From contig JH152669.1 in NCBI GenBank assembly GCA_000226015.1, positions 109,392 to 173,391 of the forward strand: a stretch of 64,000 nt of DNA. The letters are read 5' to 3'. The position numbers and the translations under genes are program-made. The notes under the pieces are model-generated. The model was given only the letters and a program-made list of their open reading frames with translations, was not told the DNA's origin and made no database searches. Positions within the stretch are counted from its first letter, which is position 1, and the number at the start of each line of letters is the position of its first letter. Source of the DNA: Mnemiopsis leidyi. Its lineage: Eukaryota > Ctenophora > Tentaculata > Lobata > Bolinopsidae. Of the stretch, positions 1-10,647 are shown in pieces.

Positions 1-635
1 CCTTATCTAGCCGTTTGTTTGCAATGCATATTTTGGTGCTGCCAGTCAAAATCGTACAAAATGAAAGGCTATTTTATTTGCGCAAGAAATTTTGCTGCGC
101 GCCTGACGCAAAGCAGTCCTAGTTTCAGGACCGAAGTATTTTCTCGTGCTAGACGATCACCTAGCAAGTTAAAAACATTACGTGTAATAGATCTTTAACC
201 GTTTGACGTGCTTCTCGCAATATCTCATGCTCAATGGTTACGATACAATACAATAATTGTCACGCTGAAGCTGATAGGTACAATGACTCTATCACATGCA
301 CAGCACTACTGCACTGCTTGTAAATACGGAGAAATACGATCAGCGTCGACACGGCCAATTTTAAGCGACCACACGTTAAATGAAGCAATAACTATAGAAG
401 TTGCAGCAATATTACAGATATTTTGCAAGATGGTTGTGCATACTTATCCAGAATACCGTGCAAATTCAAGTTCAGACTTTCCGAATTGAAAGCGCACCCA
501 CTTTTGTCAACTGAACGACAACTGTACCGAAGAACCTCGAGTTTTCAAACAAAATTTCTTCAACTTATTTTGTACACTCGACTTACAAACATACACATGA
601 TTATCAACCATAGCATACGAGAACCTAACCAATCA
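1..635. other. No recognisable gene
   Basis: AT-rich sequence with two short open frames that match no family I recognise and lack clear splice or initiation context. It may be intronic to the coiled-coil gene on its right if that gene continues past its apparent stop. Confidence 0.4.
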
Positions 636-1026
636 GCAAATAAGTAATAGTCAAATAAGTAACATGCGATGTGTTTATTAATAAAGTAATAGTCAAATAA
701 GTAACATTCAAAGTGTTTATTAATTAAGTAATAGTCAAATAAGTAACATTCAATGTGTTTACTAATTAAGTAATAGTCAAATAAGTAACATTCAATGTGT
801 TTATTAATTAAGTAATAGTCAAATAAGTAACATTCAATGTGTTTATTAATTAAGTAATAGTCAAATAAGTAACATTCAATGTGTTTATTAATTAAGTAAT
901 AGTCAAATAAGTAACATTCAATGTGTTATCAATTAAGTAATAGTCAAATAAGTAACATTCAATGTGTTATCAATTAAGTAATAGTCAAATAAGTAACATT
1001 CAATGTGTTATTAATTAAGTAATAGT
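636..1026. repeat. 42-43 bp minisatellite, about 10 copies
   Basis: Head-to-tail copies of a unit built on AAGTAATAGTCAAATAAGTA followed by ACATTCAATGTG and a TTATTAATT tail. The middle copies are almost identical; the first and last are diverged. It sits just 3' of the last exon of the neighbouring minus-strand coiled-coil gene, so it is either in its 3' flank or in its next intron. Confidence 0.9.
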
Positions 1027-1031
1027 ATAAA

Positions 1032-1823
1032 CTATCGAGGTACCTGAACAACAGGGGCAGTGCGGAGAGGCGGTAAAGAATCAGCAGTGTCAGCAGCAGC
1101 TTTACTTTCCTCTTGACTAGCAGATGTATTGGGAGGTACCGGGGGAGCTTCTTTTTCTTCTGCTGTCGGTCTCGGACTTTCTGTAAGGTACTTTTTAGTA
1201 CATTTTATTTAGCTGCCGGTCTTGGACTTTCTGTAACGTACTTTTTAGTACATTTTATTGAGCTGTCGTTATTGGACTTTCTGTAAGGTACTTTTTAATA
1301 CATTTCATTTAGTAAAATTGTAATACTCTACAATTAAGGCTCATGGATTTTAAGGATAGCCCTCTTATATATTTATACGAACGAAGAAACCGAATTGCAG
1401 CCCTGTTGAAATAAATTAATAAATAATTATTTAATGTAACTAACGGATGGAGAATTGTGGGATCTCAGGATACAGAAGAGGAGCAGTAGGTGCCATGACC
1501 TCGGACCGCTTTGTTTCCATGTTTTCCCCCAACACTGCCTTGTCTTTCTCGATGTCTTTGAGCAAGGTCTCGCAGTCCAGACGAGACTTCATGAGAGCAG
1601 CCTCCAAATCAGCCATCTCTTTGACTGTGTGTTCGTCGAACTCCTTCCTGTGTCTGCCAAACATTCCATCACATCAAAAGTTTTAAATATTATTTCAAGT
1701 TTTGATGTTACAGGTCAATAATTTATCTTATATTTTTTCACGACTAAAAATAAAAAGTAATAACTTGCATCAGCTGTAAATATTAACTTAAATTTAACTC
1801 ACGTCTTGAACTCTTGTTCAGAA
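1032..1823 (-). CDS. 3' part of an unidentified coiled-coil gene (three exons visible)
   Basis: Three minus-strand exons join in phase: a 21-nt micro-exon 1803-1823 (SEQEFKT), 1445-1653 (from HRKEFDEHTVKEMADLEAAL) and 1032-1180, ending at a TAG. The protein tail starts as a charged, heptad-like helix and finishes as a Pro/Ala/Glu-rich disordered end (QSPRPTAEEKEAPPVPPNTS). Donors GTGAGT and GTTAGT and acceptors after pyrimidine-rich tracts support the model. I do not recognise the family. No convincing first exon or ATG was found between 1824 and about 2040, although a strong RFX X-box lies there, which suggests a ciliary role. A GTACCT sequence near the end leaves open further 3' exons instead of the TAG. 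Confidence 0.6.
1174..1323. repeat. 50-bp tandem triplication spanning a splice acceptor
   Basis: GGACTTTCTGTAA recurs at 1174, 1224 and 1274. On the minus strand each copy carries the TTACAG|AAAGTCC acceptor and the first bases of the last exon of the coiled-coil gene. Only the copy at 1180 continues into the full exon. Confidence 0.8.
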
Positions 1824-2043
1824 CTGAAAAATAAAGGAGTAAGTATTTGTGTACATGTGGAATTAGAAATACCTAAGATAACCCCTTATCAATATACTAT
1901 CTTATTCTAAAGATTATGTATGTATTGCAGTATTTCTATATTGACAGATTTTCTTGTCATATCAACCGCTCTTAAGATGAAACACTTATTAACAACATGG
2001 ATATAAATATCATCCCAGAGTGTCGCTTGGGCGTCCACGTTTC

Positions 2044-2057
2044 GTTACCAAGGAAAC
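2044..2057. promoter_or_regulatory. RFX X-box
   Basis: GTTACCAAGGAAAC (minus strand GTTTCCTTGGTAAC) is a near-symmetric match to the RFX consensus GTNRCC-N(0-3)-RGYAAC. It lies about 220 bp upstream of the first visible exon of the minus-strand coiled-coil gene, within the usual range for ciliary gene promoters. RFX binding is inferred from the motif only. Confidence 0.6.
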
Positions 2058-3209
2058 AAGGAAGATAAATAATCCACGTGGAGACGGACCTTAATCTGTT
2101 GCTGTGCGACTAGTGGCCCGATCAAACAGCTCTAACACATGCACCCTAGCGCAACAGCGCAGCCGCCTTTTATTTTCCTTTTTCTCACGTTGCGTTATTT
2201 GTAATTTTCTAAAAAGTAATTATCTACAGATCGGAAGCTAAATCATCAAACACCAGGCAGTAATTAAAGACGGCGGCGCAATTATTAAATATTTTATTCC
2301 TTGATAAGATGCCAAGATGGCTAGGGACTGGTTTATTTGGATCTGTTGCTGTCCACGTTTGGGCGGCTGCTATGGAGACCGAGACAGTTAATTAGGTAAC
2401 TGATTCACGTGATCATCTCTCACGTGCTAGTGTCTCGCTCATAAGTTTGGGAGAGGGATGGTGCAGTTCTTTTTTTGCGGAACTTTTGCAATACAATTTG
2501 AGCTGTGTTTTTGAGTCGACCGTCGAGAACAGAGCGTTTTTGAGTTTCCATTGGTATTAGGCAAGTTTTTAGGCAAGTTTTTTTTGCACTGTGTTGACAG
2601 AGCCATTCTTAAATTCTATATAAGCCTTGCGGACTGGCTATGATACACCGAGTGACCCCGATATCTTTTGAACTTACTCATTTCGGAAAATATGACGGAC
2701 TTTGAAACATACAGGACCCTTTCAACCTCAGAAAAATATTGTGATATTGTTTCTAAAAGATTCGGACATAACCAAAATCACTACAATGTACGCTAATTCA
2801 GGGGTTGGTGGTAAGGTGACCATTTGGCCTAGGTCAGTGTGTCGAGGTTACTTCAATACGTTATCAGAGATTAAGGTCATGCAGCGAATTGAGATTCCAT
2901 GATTAAAATATCGGGAGGGTGTGGGTGTCGAACAAGTCTCAAGATAACAGTTGCTTCTTGCTCGTTCTGCGGATGTGTTCTTCATGTCGGACTCTGCTCC
3001 AAATCTCATTAAGGATGCTTTGTAGGTCAAGTTGGATAAACAAAGTTTCGCGTTTAACTCTAGCGCTTGGCTTGATACAAGGACAGGTCTTGGCGTAACT
3101 CCTGAATTTTAGGATTCACATGTCAGTTATCTGTTAATGAAGAGTTTAGGCTCGTAATCTAGCGTAACCATTTAAAAGCCTTCCTCCCCTAGCAGATTAA
3201 AAGTAGAAG
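2058..3209. other. Intergenic region, likely promoter flank
   Basis: Between the X-box and the signal-peptide exon of the first lectin-like gene. Short ORFs only. CACGTG E-box-like words occur at about 2075 and 2420. No gene or repeat recognised. Confidence 0.4.
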
Positions 3210-6200
3210 ATGAAGGTCTCATGTTTGGTACTTTGCTGGATTTTGGTGACCGAAACGTTCTCTGAAGAAGCACTGCAGAGAGGTAAGTCTACGACTTTTT
3301 GTTTATCGTCTTAAATCAATGTAAGTCAGATACTCGTAATCCGATATAACGAAATAAAGATATGATATACATCGTCCACAGTGATCCTCTTAAGATATGC
3401 AGAGATTGTTGATATACATGGTATACAAATACATACTTTCAACATAGTGAGACAGTCGCAGCAACGGACGGCTCATTTCAAAATTGCATGAGTTACTATT
3501 ATTATACTTCATTATATTGGTTTATCATTCATCACAATCATAACTAAATAACTTGTTAACTAACTACACTAAATTCAATAATTGAAGAAATTAAACCTGT
3601 GCCCCTTGTGGCAGTTTTAACTAGATCGAACTTTTTAGAACAAAGAAGAAGATCACTGAATGATATTGCAAAAAATAATTGTAACGTTTGAATTCTTAAT
3701 TCAGTTCGCCATTGTTAACTAATCATAACAAATTTCAGCTTTTAACAAACACGCGCTTTTTCAGAACCAAATAAAGAAATAGCTGAGATAAGCCCAACAA
3801 GTGTGACACAAGGAAAAACGTTTCAAAACAACGAGAGTGTTTATGCAGCTCTACACGCAATAGACAGAGATCTCTCAACACTAGCAGCAACACACACTGA
3901 TAACGAAGCAGGCTGGTTGAAACTAAAGTTTGATAAAACTCACTTTATTCACAAGATCATAATTTACTACAGGTTCTACACTGGCTGGTATAATCCTGGT
4001 ACCTCGTGTGTTCAAAGTGAAACTAATTTTAGATCATGTGTGGACAATGACAACAACGTAGATGTGTCAGTGTACCAGGGAGAGGTAAAACAGAAGTCTT
4101 GTGGAACACTCCAACTAACATACGGACTAGAACAGTCAGATCAGATCTACACACTGGTCTGTAACAACGCAAGTGACACAGTGAAGCTAAGCAAGAATGC
4201 TGGTACGATATCAGTTACAGAAATCGTTATAACAGGAACAGGTACACAATCATTATTTTTTGCCTTGTATCTAGCGCAATCATATAGCTCCTGCTCATTT
4301 ACATTTCACATCTTCAAAGAATTTCTCTCGTACAGCCTTTTTCTAAATTTGATATCTTAATACTTAAATATTTCTCAATTTGGATCATAGGCTATTCTCT
4401 ATCTAAGTTTTGATATAAGTGTTTTCGAAAAAGATTGTCAGTGAGCGTTTTATTCCAAAAGTTAAAGTCTGAGTAAAATTTCGTTACCTGGATCGCTTTT
4501 ATCAGGCGATTTTAGGTTAAGTGGTTTTCGTTTTCATGTTTTTACTCGCCACAAGATGGGTCAATCTGCTAGAGACATTCATAGTGAGCTCGCAGCGATT
4601 CACGTGGATGCTAGCCCTAACGAAAGGACTGTTTCCCGTTGGATTTCAGATATCAAGAATAGTCGATTCAACCAGGAAAATAGGAGAAGCCTTAGTAGAC
4701 CAATTGTGACATGTACCACTGCAAGAGTCAGGAAAGTAAAGCGAATAACAACTCAAAACTCACGAATAAGAATCTTAACCTCAAAAACGTGTATGCTTTC
4801 TGGTTACCTCATTATTTGTCAGAGATCAACAAAACAGCATCGGTGTCATGTTGCAGAGCGCTACTTGAGCTGTTCAACACCAAGGGTTTGTGGTCTCAAC
4901 AGAACGAGGCTAGAGTTTGGATCGGCAAAAAAATCCGAGACCGACTGATGTGAGTCAAAATTAACTAACAAGAAAACAATGCGTTTAATCGGTGCACTTG
5001 CAAACCAAAAAGATTTTCATAATCGCAGATGCTTCTAGGTATAACTATTGATACCACCAATATGATTAAGTACCTAGAAAGGACACATTTAAAAGTTTTA
5101 TGAGCCTCAAAACACACTAACTTACTCTGAAAAAAGCACACCTCCGAATGAACCATGTGAGATCTCACTTGGCCACTATCTTGGAAGATTATCTAACACA
5201 GAACGGAATCTTAGTTGTTCACCAGGCACCCTATTCAGATTTAAACCTCCTCGACAGATATATGTTAAGAGTAATCAAGCAGAACCTTTGAAATGATGAT
5301 TTAACGGCCCAGAAGATGTCAAGGCCGCCATTCAGCGGAGCATAAGACTGATGTCAGAAAACACCCTGATAGACCGACATAAGAGGCTGTGTGACCACTG
5401 GAACGTGTTACTGAAGTAAATGGAGGTTAAGTTTCCCAAATACGTTAACATTTCGCCGGTTGCACTATTTATCTATGCAGCTTTATTCGACTACTGACAA
5501 TCTTTTTCGAACAACCTAATATTTTTTAATTCAAATATAATATTTTCTCATCGTCATTAAATTGTATGGCAAATTTTAGTCTTTCTCAGAACGAAGTAAG
5601 GAAATAGCTGAGATAACCCCAACAAGTGTGACACAAGGAAAAACCTACGAAAACAAAGAGCATTATGCAGCAGCAAACGTTATAGATAGAGATCTCTCAA
5701 CGGAAGCAATAACAGACACTGGTAACGGAACAGGATGGTTGAAATTACAGTTTGATAGAACTTTCTTAATCCACAAGATCGTCATCTATCGTGGGTTCTA
5801 TACTAACTGGTATACAAATAGTCATTCTTGTTATAAAAGTGAAAGTAACTTTAGAGCATGTGTGGACGGTGACAACAACGTAGATGTGTCAGTGTACCAG
5901 GGAGAGGTAAAACAGAAGTCTTGTGGAACACTCCAACTAACATACGGACTAGAACAATCAGATCAGATCTACACACTGATCTGTAACACTGAAGGAGACA
6001 CAGTGAAACTTAGCAAGGATACTGGTTCGATAGCAGTAAACGAAGTGGTTGTGATAGGGACAGGTACACGTTAGCTATTGTTAAAATTTACTAAGTGGAA
6101 GTAGCGTAACAATGCTTCTGCTTATTGATATTTAGAACTTCTATCTTAACGTCTTAACTAAAGTTGGCAAATGTCAGTTATTTGCAAATATGCACTTTCT

Positions 6201-7963
6201 CAGAACGAAGTAAAGAAATAGCTGAGGTAATTCCAACAAGTGTGACACAAGGAAACACATCTCAAAACAACGAGAATGCTCATGGTGCTGGGCACGCAAT
6301 AGACAGAGATCTCTCTACACTAGCAGCAACAAACACTGATAACGGAGCAGGCTGGTTGAATCTAAAGTTTGATGGAACTCATTTTATTCACAAGACTATC
6401 ATCTATTACAAGTTCTACACTGGCTGGTATAATCCTAGTACCTGGTGTGATGAAAGTGAAACTCATTTTAAAGAATGTGTAGACAATGACAACAACGTAG
6501 ATGTGTCAGTGTACCAGGGAGAGGTAAAACAGAAGTCTTGTGGAACACTCCAACTAACATACGGACTAGAACAGTCAGATCAGATCTACACACTGCTCTG
6601 TAACAATGCAGGTGACACAGTGAAGCTAAGCAAGGATACTGGTATCGTTGCAGTCACCGAAGTCGTCGTAACACGAACAGGTACTCGCTCACTAACAATG
6701 TTGCTTTTTAGCGTGTTTTAACCTTGCTCATTTTAACGTCCCAGCTCCAGATTTGATATCTTGTTCGCCATCATTAACTTAACTTGAACGAAAACTGTAT
6801 TGGAAAATTCATTTTTTTCTTGACAATCTGAATCACAATCTTTTAAAGAACGAAGTAAAGAAATAGCTGAGGTAATTCCTACAAGTGTGACACAAGGAAA
6901 AACATACGGAAACAACGAAGAAGATTTTGCAGTAAAACACGCAATAGACAACGATCTGTCAACAGAGTCAATGACAGAAACTGATAACGGAGCAGGCTGG
7001 TTAAAACTACATTTTTCTAGAACCTCCTTTATCCACAAGATTATCATTTACAGCAGATTCCACACTAGCTGGTTTGTTCCCAGTACCTGGTGCGCTATAA
7101 GTAAAAGTAACTTTAGAGCATGCGTGGACAGAAGGAACAACGTAGATGTGTCAGTGTACCAGGGAGAGGTAAAAGAGAAGTCTTGTGGAGCACTCCAACT
7201 AACATACGGACTGGAACAGTCAGATCAGATCTACACACTGCTCTGTAACACTGAAGGAGACACAGTGAAACTTAGCAAGGATACTGGTTCGATAGCAGTC
7301 ACTGAAGTGGTCTTTACTGGATCAGGTACATTTGAAATATTGATAGCTTTAGCCAAGTGTTAATCTAACTTCCGCTAATTTATGTTTATCATTCCCATAT
7401 AATCGAAGTTCAGCTTTAAATTTCAAAATTTGCTTGCCGTTATTAACTGTTATTTTAACTTTCCGTTTTTGAAAAACATACTTTCTCAGAACGAAGTAAG
7501 GAAATAGCTGAGATAACCCCAACAAGTGTAACACAAGGAAATACCTACGGAAACAAAGAGCAATATGCAGCAGCAAATGTTATAGACAGAGATCTCTCAA
7601 CGGAAGCAATAACAAACACTGGTAACGGAACAGGATGGTTAAAGTTACAGTTTGATAGAACTTTCTTTATCCACAAGATCGTCATCTATCGCGGGTTCTA
7701 TACTAACTGGTATACAAATAGTCATTCTTGTTATAAAAGTGAAAGTAACTTTAGAGCATGTGTGGACGGTGACAACAACGTAGATGTGTCAGTGTACCAG
7801 GGAGAGGTACAACAGAAGTCTTGTGGAACACTCCAACTAACATACGGACTGGAACAGTCAGATCAGATCTACACACTGCTCTGTAATACTAAGGGAGATA
7901 ATGTAAAACTCAGCAAGGATACTGGTCTGATAGCAGTAAACGAATTGGTCGTAATGGGTACAG
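3210..7963 (+). CDS. Secreted protein with five tandem F5/8C-like (galactose-binding-like) domains
   Basis: Exon 1 (3210-3282) encodes a signal peptide, MKVSCLVLCWILVTETFS, and ends in phase 1 at GTAAGT. Five symmetric phase 1-1 exons follow: 3765-4241, 5590-6063, 6204-6680, 6849-7325 and 7490-7963, each 474-477 nt (158-159 aa). Each domain starts ERSKEIAEI-PTSVTQG or a close variant and carries AIDRDLST, GWLKLxFD, HKIIIY and four conserved Cys, and ends VSVYQGEVKQKSCGTLQLTY ... TVKLSKDTG. This layout fits the F5/8C or fucolectin-like beta-sandwich lectin family, so an extracellular glycan-binding role is inferred. The 3' halves are almost identical in nucleotide sequence between exons while the 5' halves differ. 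The terminal exon is unsure: a short one at 8236-8267 would give GGKILKSTSL and stop. Acceptors are mostly TTTCTCAG or TTTTTCAG. Confidence 0.8.
4418..5516 (+). mobile_element. Decayed mariner (Tc1/mariner DNA transposon) in a lectin intron
   Basis: Inverted ends match over TTCGAAAAAGATTGTCAGT (4424-4442 against the complement of 5493-5511), and TA dinucleotides flank at 4416-4417 and 5517-5518. From 4556 the plus strand encodes a mariner N-terminal helix-turn-helix (QSARDIHSELAAI ... TVSRWISDIK). From about 5150 the other end of the transposase survives in a different frame (HLATILEDYLTQNGILVVHQ and then PYSDLNLLDRY). At 1.1 kb it is shorter than the usual 1.3 kb; the central catalytic part is missing or scrambled and stops are present, so it cannot move itself. 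Confidence 0.8.
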
Positions 7964-8267
7964 GTACACTAACAACAGTGAAATTGAATAATTTTTTGAA
8001 TCAAATTTCATCTCTTTATTTTATATCTTTATTTCATCTCTTTATTTTGGCTCCTTATGTTTTATATCTTATCTCTATCACCAAAGCATAACTGTATTAG
8101 TGTATTGGGAAATAAGATAAAATAAGATAAAAACAGGAGTAAGTTTGACTTAAATTTGCCGTAAGCGGAGGAAGTTGCCAGAAGAAATACAAAATTACGT
8201 CAGGGTGTTGCTACTACTTTCTTCTGTAACTTCAGGTGGCAAAATATTAAAGTCCACATCACTTTAG

Positions 8268-10647
8268 ATTTCAGATACTCAGGTAAAACTAGACATTATA
8301 GTTGATACTACGATACCGGAATCGCAGATACTGAAAAGTTGCACTTTTTGCGAATTAATGAACAATGGACGGAGCCCGTCACACTCGCAGTTGAGCGAAA
8401 TGTCATTGTACAATGTTCATTGTACAATGTTCATTGTACAATGTTCATTGTACATGTTCATTGTACACTGTTCATTGTACAATGTTCATTGTACAATGTT
8501 CATTGTACAATGTTCATTGTACAATGTTCATTGTACAATGTTCATTGTACAATGTTCATTGTACATGTTTCGTTTGAGTCTGACGCAAAATGCACAAGGA
8601 TAAAGTAAGCTTAAAATCATAGAATCTCATTTAATGTTAACACAGATATCAGTAAACTACCGAAACCGCGTCTATTTTCATATTTAGAAGAAAATTTAAT
8701 TACAACTACTGTAGAGCTCAGTGGAACCTTTTCGTTAATAAAAAGTCTAGAGGGGAAGTTGTGCGGAGCAGACCAGTGTGTCAATGTAAATCCGATTTAA
8801 TACTCTTCCATGTGTTCAAACCAAATCACAAAATGTAAAATAAAGCAAGTCTCGAACCTTTTAACGTCCTACTATCGAAGTGTTACTTACTGAATGGTGA
8901 ATTAGCGAGAGTGAGAATTACTGTATTTCTACGCGCCGTCTGAAAATTTGTAAAGAAAATTGGTGGAGAATCTATTTAGTAGATCAATTTTCTCCCGCCT
9001 TATTCCTTTTTAAGCTAAAGACATGAACAAGGTTCAGACGATGGAGGTTGGAAGATTCGTATACTCGCTTTTTGTCGTGTTTACGTTACTTGCGTATGTA
9101 CGTGCATTATGTCCCCAGTTTTAGTCATGTAATCTACTAACATATACTTTCGCACATGTTGTCATGAACATAATTCCGTTAACAATTTAGAATCAGATGA
9201 TAACGCTCCCGACACGCGCAGCGTGCAAATTAACCAAGATTATTTAGTTGATCCATTGTTTCCATTATGATGAATCCAATGGTCGCAAATGGCGATGGTA
9301 TCACCATTGGCAACACTCTCTTCATCGTCATTGGCGTCGATGGTATTCACTTAACGCGATTGCTAAATTCTAAAACCTCCCATGACTTGGTCATGATCGA
9401 TTTTCATATTTTAGAGCTCTTCCAGCTTAGTTCTCTTTACCAATTTTCAATTTGTGTTTTCGCTAAATCATAGTTTCTTGCCAAGAAATTCGGACATGTC
9501 ATATAAGTTTGACTGGCATGTCCCACGCCGCCAAGGCGCCCTAAACCAGCCGTTTTGCTGAAGCCGGCAATTGGAAAGTGAACTGACTCGCATCTCTGAT
9601 TATGAGACTTACATTGGAGGTTTAAAATTTAATGCAGATACAGGCCTTTCGGTCCACCTTTCATTCTTACGCTTTAACGTCTGCTCTCCCGGCTATACAC
9701 TCTCAAGCTATAACAGTACTTTTATTTACCCTCCTACTTGCTCACTATTCTTAGATAGTACACTCGATTTATACCGCGGACCTATGAGAAGACGAGGAGT
9801 GAGTCACGTGAGGCTGTTTGTGTGTACTGAGTACTAAGCTTCCTAGACGTAGGTCATTGCACCTCGAGTCTTGGTTTAGTATTAAACTTTATAAGATCAC
9901 CAGGCTGCTCTCAAACAATAATATTATCAACTTAGTTTACCGTGAGCTTAGAGCTAGAGCTGATGCTCTCAGCTGCAAGCTACGGTTTACCGTTTACTCT
10001 CGAGTTAACTGTTGAATCTGATCCAAACTGTTGACGCGAAATCGTAAATACCAGGCAATTTGTGAGCTTTTCCCTAATTTTCAGCTTTCCTTTTTTCAAT
10101 TCTGCGACGTAGGTCTGTTTTGGGCCTTATTTAGGTGTAACGTAGAAATTTTATCTCTTTATTTGCGCTCTTACGTACGTTTGTATATGGGGCATATTAG
10201 GAACCGACCGTTATATACGGTATGTGTGTTCACGGTATGTGTGCTCACGCCCCACGAATTTGATATATAAATTCATTGCTTAGGCAATACTCTTTATTTG
10301 TACAGCGTACAAATCAATCGTGATTATATAAATAATTCGGTAAATAAAATAGGTGTCACGTATGTCTCTTGTCGTATTTAATTGGGATCGTTTAGAAATT
10401 TTAACTTTTATGAGGGGCGGAAAATAAGGCGGTTTCTTACTATTAAGGCTAAAAATAACGGCCGCAATTCTTAAGTCGAAACTTTAAATATGCGGGGTCA
10501 GTACGGTGTATTGTACATCTTTTATATATTTTATCTTTTTTACATATTTTATCTTTTATTTTGAAACGGGTACAATACAATAGGGAAAATAAATCAAGGC
10601 TATTTGATCCCAACTCTTGAACTACATCAGCAGAAAACTTCGGCTGG
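8268..10647. other. Intergenic region between the two lectin-like genes
   Basis: Contains the 14-bp palindromic satellite described separately and otherwise AT-rich unique-looking sequence. Several 65-90 codon ORFs occur but none has recognisable domains or splice context. A small inverted CAATGG/CCATTG motif cluster lies at 9275-9345. Confidence 0.4.
8404..8566. repeat. 14-bp palindrome-based satellite, about 12 copies
   Basis: Head-to-tail copies of TTCATTGTACAATG, with a shortened TTCATTGTACATG or TTCATTGTACACTG variant. Each unit contains the perfect palindrome CATTGTACAATG, so either strand can fold into hairpins. Confidence 0.95.

Noticed and set aside
636-1026. CRISPR-like regular array
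   Set aside because: Units are contiguous with no unique spacers, and the context is animal; it is a minisatellite.
7964-8091. Hydrophobic C-terminal extension of the lectin array read through the last donor
   Set aside because: The other domain exons also stay open for a while past their donors because the introns are AT-rich; the GTACAC donor is conserved, so the hydrophobic tail is likely intronic.
8339-8608. Overlapping ORFs encoding IVQCSLYNVHCTMF repeats
   Set aside because: Product of the 14-bp satellite; open in several frames for the same reason.
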